A stretch of DNA of 64,000 nt from the IMG/VR virus record IMGVR_UViG_3300022074_000020, positions 1-64,000 of that record, one strand, 5' to 3'. Shown here piece after piece: positions 20,401 to 26,400 of this stretch. Numbering within the stretch: the first letter of the stretch is position 1; every line of letters begins with the position of its first letter. The position numbers and the translations under genes are program-made. Origin of the DNA: a virus. Below the pieces are notes generated by a model that did no database searches, was not told the DNA's origin, and was given only the letters and a program-made list of their open reading frames with translations.

Positions 20401-23400
20401 TATGGTAATAACCAAGGTGAATTCCTTCCTACAGAATCTGCTAAGATCAGAAAACTTACTTTCACTGACAGAATCGGTTCTGGATTCTTCCAAGCAGGTC
20501 AAATTATTAGATCTAGAGATACTAAGGCAGAAGTTATTGGTGCAAACTCTGCACGTTCTACTATCTTCCTCGGTAAGGTTGGTAGATCACAGCGTGGTGG
20601 TTTAGATTATAATATTCCAACTTGGGAAGGTGAAGCACAGATTGATACTTCAACTAAGAAGTTTGGTACTGCATCTCTTCTTTTAGGTAGAGCAAATCAT
20701 ACTCACACATTTGTAAGTGGCGTTGCTAATGCCATCCAAGCATCAAACGGTGCTACTTCTACACATACTGCTGTAGCGGGTACGACTTATGATCCTGAGG
20801 CAGGAACATTAGTCATCAATATTGGAACCCATAGTTTGACTACAAGTAATAAAGTTACTATTGCTGACGGTGGTTTAACCTTTACTTGTACTGCTGATAG
20901 CAATACAACAAATCATCCATATCCAAGATCAACTGATCCTGCGTCTGGACAAGCATTAACAATCTCTGCGGTAACTTCAAATACGATTACTGTAGATGTT
21001 GGTGTTGCACAAGTTTCTTTAGATTACTTAAGTGTTGATTCTAGCAGTGATTTTGCATGGGGAACTGCAGGATATACTATTGAACTTTATATCAAGGCAG
21101 CAGCATCCTCTATCAGTGGTATTCATTCTATCCTTGACTTTAGAACAGCATCCACTGATGCTGCAGGTCATCTCTACTTAAATGCAGGACAAGTTCGTTA
21201 TAACGTAAGTAACTCTGATGTTGTAACTTCTGGTGCAACTACGATTGCTCAAGATACTTGGACTCATATCGTTGTTCAAAGAACTTCTACTACTGTTAAG
21301 ATCTTCATCAATGGTGCTGAAGCAGGAACTGGAACTGATAGCACTAACTATGCTGCCAAACCATTTGTTCTTGGTGCATCTTATGCCCTTGGAAATGCAT
21401 TCTATGGTCATATCGACGAACTTAGATTGAGTGCTACTACTCGCTATTCTACTATTCCGTTTACTCCTGTAAATGGTATTTTCCAAGGTGATACTAATAC
21501 TAAGATTCTATGGCACTTTGATGGTGCTGATAAGCAAGTATTCTTAGAAGACTGGTCTGGTACTCAAGATTTCACTATCAACGAATACATTAATAACGAT
21601 GCAATCCGTGCAACTGCTAGATTGATCGGTGGTGTTCATAAATTTGTTTCTGCATCGAGTAATGCAGTATCTGTAACTGGATCAAGTAGTTTCACTCCAA
21701 CTGCAGTTGATTATGATGCAATTACAGGTTCGATGGAAATTAATATCGGATCTCATAGTTATACAACATCTGATACTATCACGATTGCTGCAAACTCTTT
21801 AACCTTCACTTGCTCGAAAGATAATCATGCTACTCAGCATACTTATCCTCGTCTGACTGATCCTTCTTACGGTGCAACCCTTGCTATCACTGCAGTTACA
21901 GGAACTACAATTACTGTCAACGTTGGTGTTGCGAGCAGAGGATTCAATAAAAAGACACACAGATATATCAATGCTGCTGATAACCTCATCTTAAATAAAG
22001 ACTTCATTGCTCAAGAAGCAGTGTATATCATGAAGGAACGTTATCCTTACTTCACTGTTCTTGGTGGAGAAGTTAACTGTGAAGATGATGTTAAAGACAT
22101 TGTAAGTGCAATGATTGAAGACTTTAGAAATGGATCTAACAGTCACATTTGGGATGCTGCTGCACTTTATGTTAATAGAACTACAAACCCAATCACTCTT
22201 CTACATGTTTCCGATGATCTAGTAGAATCTCTGTATGTATTGGAGACTGTTGGTAAACTACTTAAGTATGTTATCACTAACACTCCATGGGATGTTCAAG
22301 GTGATCATGGTTTCACTCAGAAGTTTGATTCTACAATTACTGAGTCTGACTACCTTTCACAATCAGTAACTCAGTTTACTGCAACAGGGGCAACATATAA
22401 TCCTGCTACTGGTGACATGGTTATCACCTCTAGTGGTCACAACTTAGTAAGTGATACTACTATCACAGCATCCAATGCAACTTATAATGCTACAACTGGT
22501 ATATTGGTCATCACTTCTAATGGTCATAACTTAGAAAATGGTGATAGTATTCAACTTGCTGATAATTCATTGACATTCACATGTACAATGGATGGCAATT
22601 CTACAAACCATACCTATCCAAGACCTAACGATCCTGCTGCTTTAGGTTGGTTAGAAGTTCAGAATAAGACTACAAATACTTTTGAACTAAATGTAGGTAA
22701 GTCACCTACTGTTAACTATCAACCAACAGGTGCAACTTACGATCCTTCAACTGGTATCGCTGTTCTAACACTTCCTAATAATAACTTGGAAGTTGGTCAG
22801 TCAATTAAGATTACACAAGATTCATTGACCTTCTCTAGAGCAACTGGTGGAAATGGAACTCTTCCTGCTTCTGATAAGATTGTTTCTATCACACAAAATG
22901 GTGTAACATCAACTGCTACAGGAGCATCTTATGATCCTGCAACTGGTGTTTTACAAATCACTCAGAATGCTCATGGATTTGTTGTAGGAGATAAGATCAG
23001 AATTGCTGATAATTCACTCTCATTCACCTGCACTAAAGATGGTAATCATGAGACTAAGACTTATCCTCGTTCCACTGATCCTTTCTCTGGAAGATTCTTA
23101 AGAATCTCTGCTAAGACAGACAATACATTTACAGTTAATGTTGGTCCTTCTGCTGCTGCAGATCAATATGCTCATACTTTCGTATCTGCATCTGCAAATG
23201 GAATCATTAAGAAGAACAATACTATCACGGTTGACATTGGAACTGATTCCAATACAAGCACACATACATTTGCAAGTGCAACCTCCAGTGCAGTCGTTTC
23301 TGGTGGTAACTACACTCACACCTTCGTATCTGCAACTTCAAATGGTATAACTAAAGCAGGTGACGCAGTATTCCTTGCTGACGGTGCTATATCCTTTACT

Positions 23401-26400
23401 TGTTCCAAAGATGGAAACCAAAAAATTACCGCATACCCAAGATCTACTGATCCTGCTTCTAAGCAAGTCCTCAAGATCTCTGCCCACACCACGAATACGT
23501 TTACTATCAACGTTGGCGCATCAAGTGCTGATGATCAATACACTCACACCTTCTCAAGTGCAGTAAGTAATGCTATTACTAAATCTGAGTACAGTCTTAC
23601 TGATTGTGCTGATGTTATCACTACTGCTGATAATCTACTTGATATCGTCACTGACACCCTAACATATGCTTCTGCTGCATCACCTGTTGATTATCTTGCA
23701 ACTGTAACTAAATCTCTACCTGCATATGAATTTGTTGGTGGTACAGTCAATTCCTTCTCAGAGGTTCCATTTGTTGTTGATTATCATAATGGTACAACAG
23801 ATCAAATCTACACTAATCAGATTGATGAAGATGCTCGTGGTAGATTCCGTGATGCTGCTAACTTAATTAGAGCAAATAGAAAAGTTATTGTTGATAAAGC
23901 AGCATATGATATGCTCACAAGATATCCTGATCTTGCACTTTCTATGCCTAGAAATGCTAACGGTACATCTACTGATGGTACGTTGCGTTGTAAGACTGAC
24001 CTTGGATTAATCTTGGATGGACTTGCTGATGATGTCTATGACGGTGGTAACTTAGAAACTATCACTGCTGCTAAGTTCTATATTGGAAATAGTGGTGAGT
24101 TGCAATATATTAGGTTGCAAGTTTGGCAATCTGTTTATGCACATGAAAGACTTGGATTCTATGCCAAGCAAGCAGTTACTGGTGATCTAACTTATGACAA
24201 CACTGACGGTATTATCGTTGGTGACTGGGGTATTACTAATGACGCAGGTGGATGTGCAAACGTCAAGACTGCTATTGACAACCTCGTAACTACAATCAAT
24301 GATATTATCGCTCCTACTGGTGCTGATTTTGAGGTTGCTGCTGATAGACTTTACTTCAATAGAAACTTTATTGCAGAAGAAATTACTGGTCTCATCACTA
24401 CTGAGTTTACATATCTTCTGAACAATGTTCAGTATCAAGCATTCACATATCCTAACGGTGCTCTTGGTGAAGCAAAATGTCAGAGAGACTTGAAACTCAT
24501 CATTGAAAGTGCAATTTCTGACTTACAGACTGGTGGAAACAACTCTACTATCGATGCTATCAGTAAGTATCTAACTGCTGCTTTAACTCTTAATATCGTT
24601 GATGGAGTTGAGCAAGAGTTACTTGCAACTGTATATGGTATTCAGCAACTTTCTTCACTTGGTGAGAAAGCAATTGATAACTTACTCTACGCAAATGGTG
24701 AAGATACAGGTGGCACAGCAGGTGCATACAGTGCATTACATACTGATGATGCTGCAGTTCGTGATTCATTATCACTAAGTTCTGCGATAACTGTTAAGAA
24801 TAGATGGAAAGAACTTATTGAACTTGCTATTAATATTCTTGCACCCGCTAGACAGATTGGTAGAAGTGCTGCAAAACATGTCCTTTACAACCGTAACTAC
24901 TTCTTACAAGAGATTCAAACACAAACTCTTGCTCAGTTTGGTACAGGTTCATGGGTTTATGATGATTTCGTCAACACTACTGTTAATGATATCGTTCATG
25001 ATCTTGTTACAACTGACACTAAGAAGAAAACAACTGCATATAATATTACAATTCAGAGTGTAAGTTCAACAGCATTCCAAGTCGGTGAAGTTGTAAGATC
25101 TAACGTTGGCGGTTATGCAACTGTCCTTGAATATGATTCTGACACTAACTTCTTCGTTGTTGGTCCTTTTACAGGCACTGCATGGGTTGCAACTAATACA
25201 CTGACAGGTAAGACATCAGGTGCAACTGCTACTATCTCTAGTGGTGGAGTTGGTAGTGCTTATGACTGGTACACTGAAGTTGCTAACGTTAGAACTCTTG
25301 CAAGCGCAAGACTTATTACTTCTAATATCTCTGGTCAGATTGCAGGTACAAACCTCTGGACTAACCCTGAGGCATATGGAATCAACTGGACTCCTACAAC
25401 TAATGTAACTATCACTGATAACGCAGGTCTTGCTCCAGATGATACTCAAACTGCAGAAGACGTTACTCCTAATAATGGTCAAAATGGACAGCATGAAATT
25501 AACAGAGATTATAACTTAACAGCATTTGAAACCTTTGACTCTGGCACAGTTACTTTCGATACTACTAACGAATCGTTTGATACTGGTTCTCCTGGAACTT
25601 CTGCAACACAGCAGTTTACTTTCTCTGGATTTGCTAAAGCATCTGGTTCACAATCGATTAGATTCCAACTACAACTTGATCCAGGTGGTGCAGGTGAACA
25701 GAACGCATTCTTCGATCTCAACCTTTCAAACGGTACAACTGGAACAGTATTTACTCCTCAGGGTGGTATTACTGCCGATGCATTCGGTGCTATTCCTCTT
25801 GGAAATGGTTGGTACAGATGTTACATCACATGTACATTCTCCTTCGGTTTCAATACTCTAAGATCTAAGTTTATCATTAAGAGTGGTGCAGGTGCTACTG
25901 TTTGGACTGGTGATGGTTCTACTGGTATTCTTGTTTGGGGTGCAAAACTTACTAAGGGTGCACTTGATCCTTATCAAGCACAAAGTGGTAAAACATTCTT
26001 CTCTGATACTGAGTTTAATACTAAAAACTACATTCTTGAATTGCTACAGCAATACATGATTGCTACTCTTGATAATAGTTTGACATCTCCTTCTACTGCT
26101 GCAGGATTCTACTCCTTCTACAGTTCTACTGATGCTGCAAACTATACTAAGGCATCTGTTTCTGCGATGCTCAGAACTAACCTTAGAATCATCACTAATC
26201 AGTTAAGTAACGATACTTCTTATATCGGTATTACAACTTATAATGGAATCTCTATTCCTACAAAAGCATACGGAAATGCAGTTGTTCCTGTTGGTGTCAA
26301 CGGTGGACTTAATCCTGCTGACTTTGTATACGGTTTACTCAGCAACGCATATTGTGAAGTTGAATCTGTCACTCTCAATGAGGGTCTAGTCGCACAGGTC

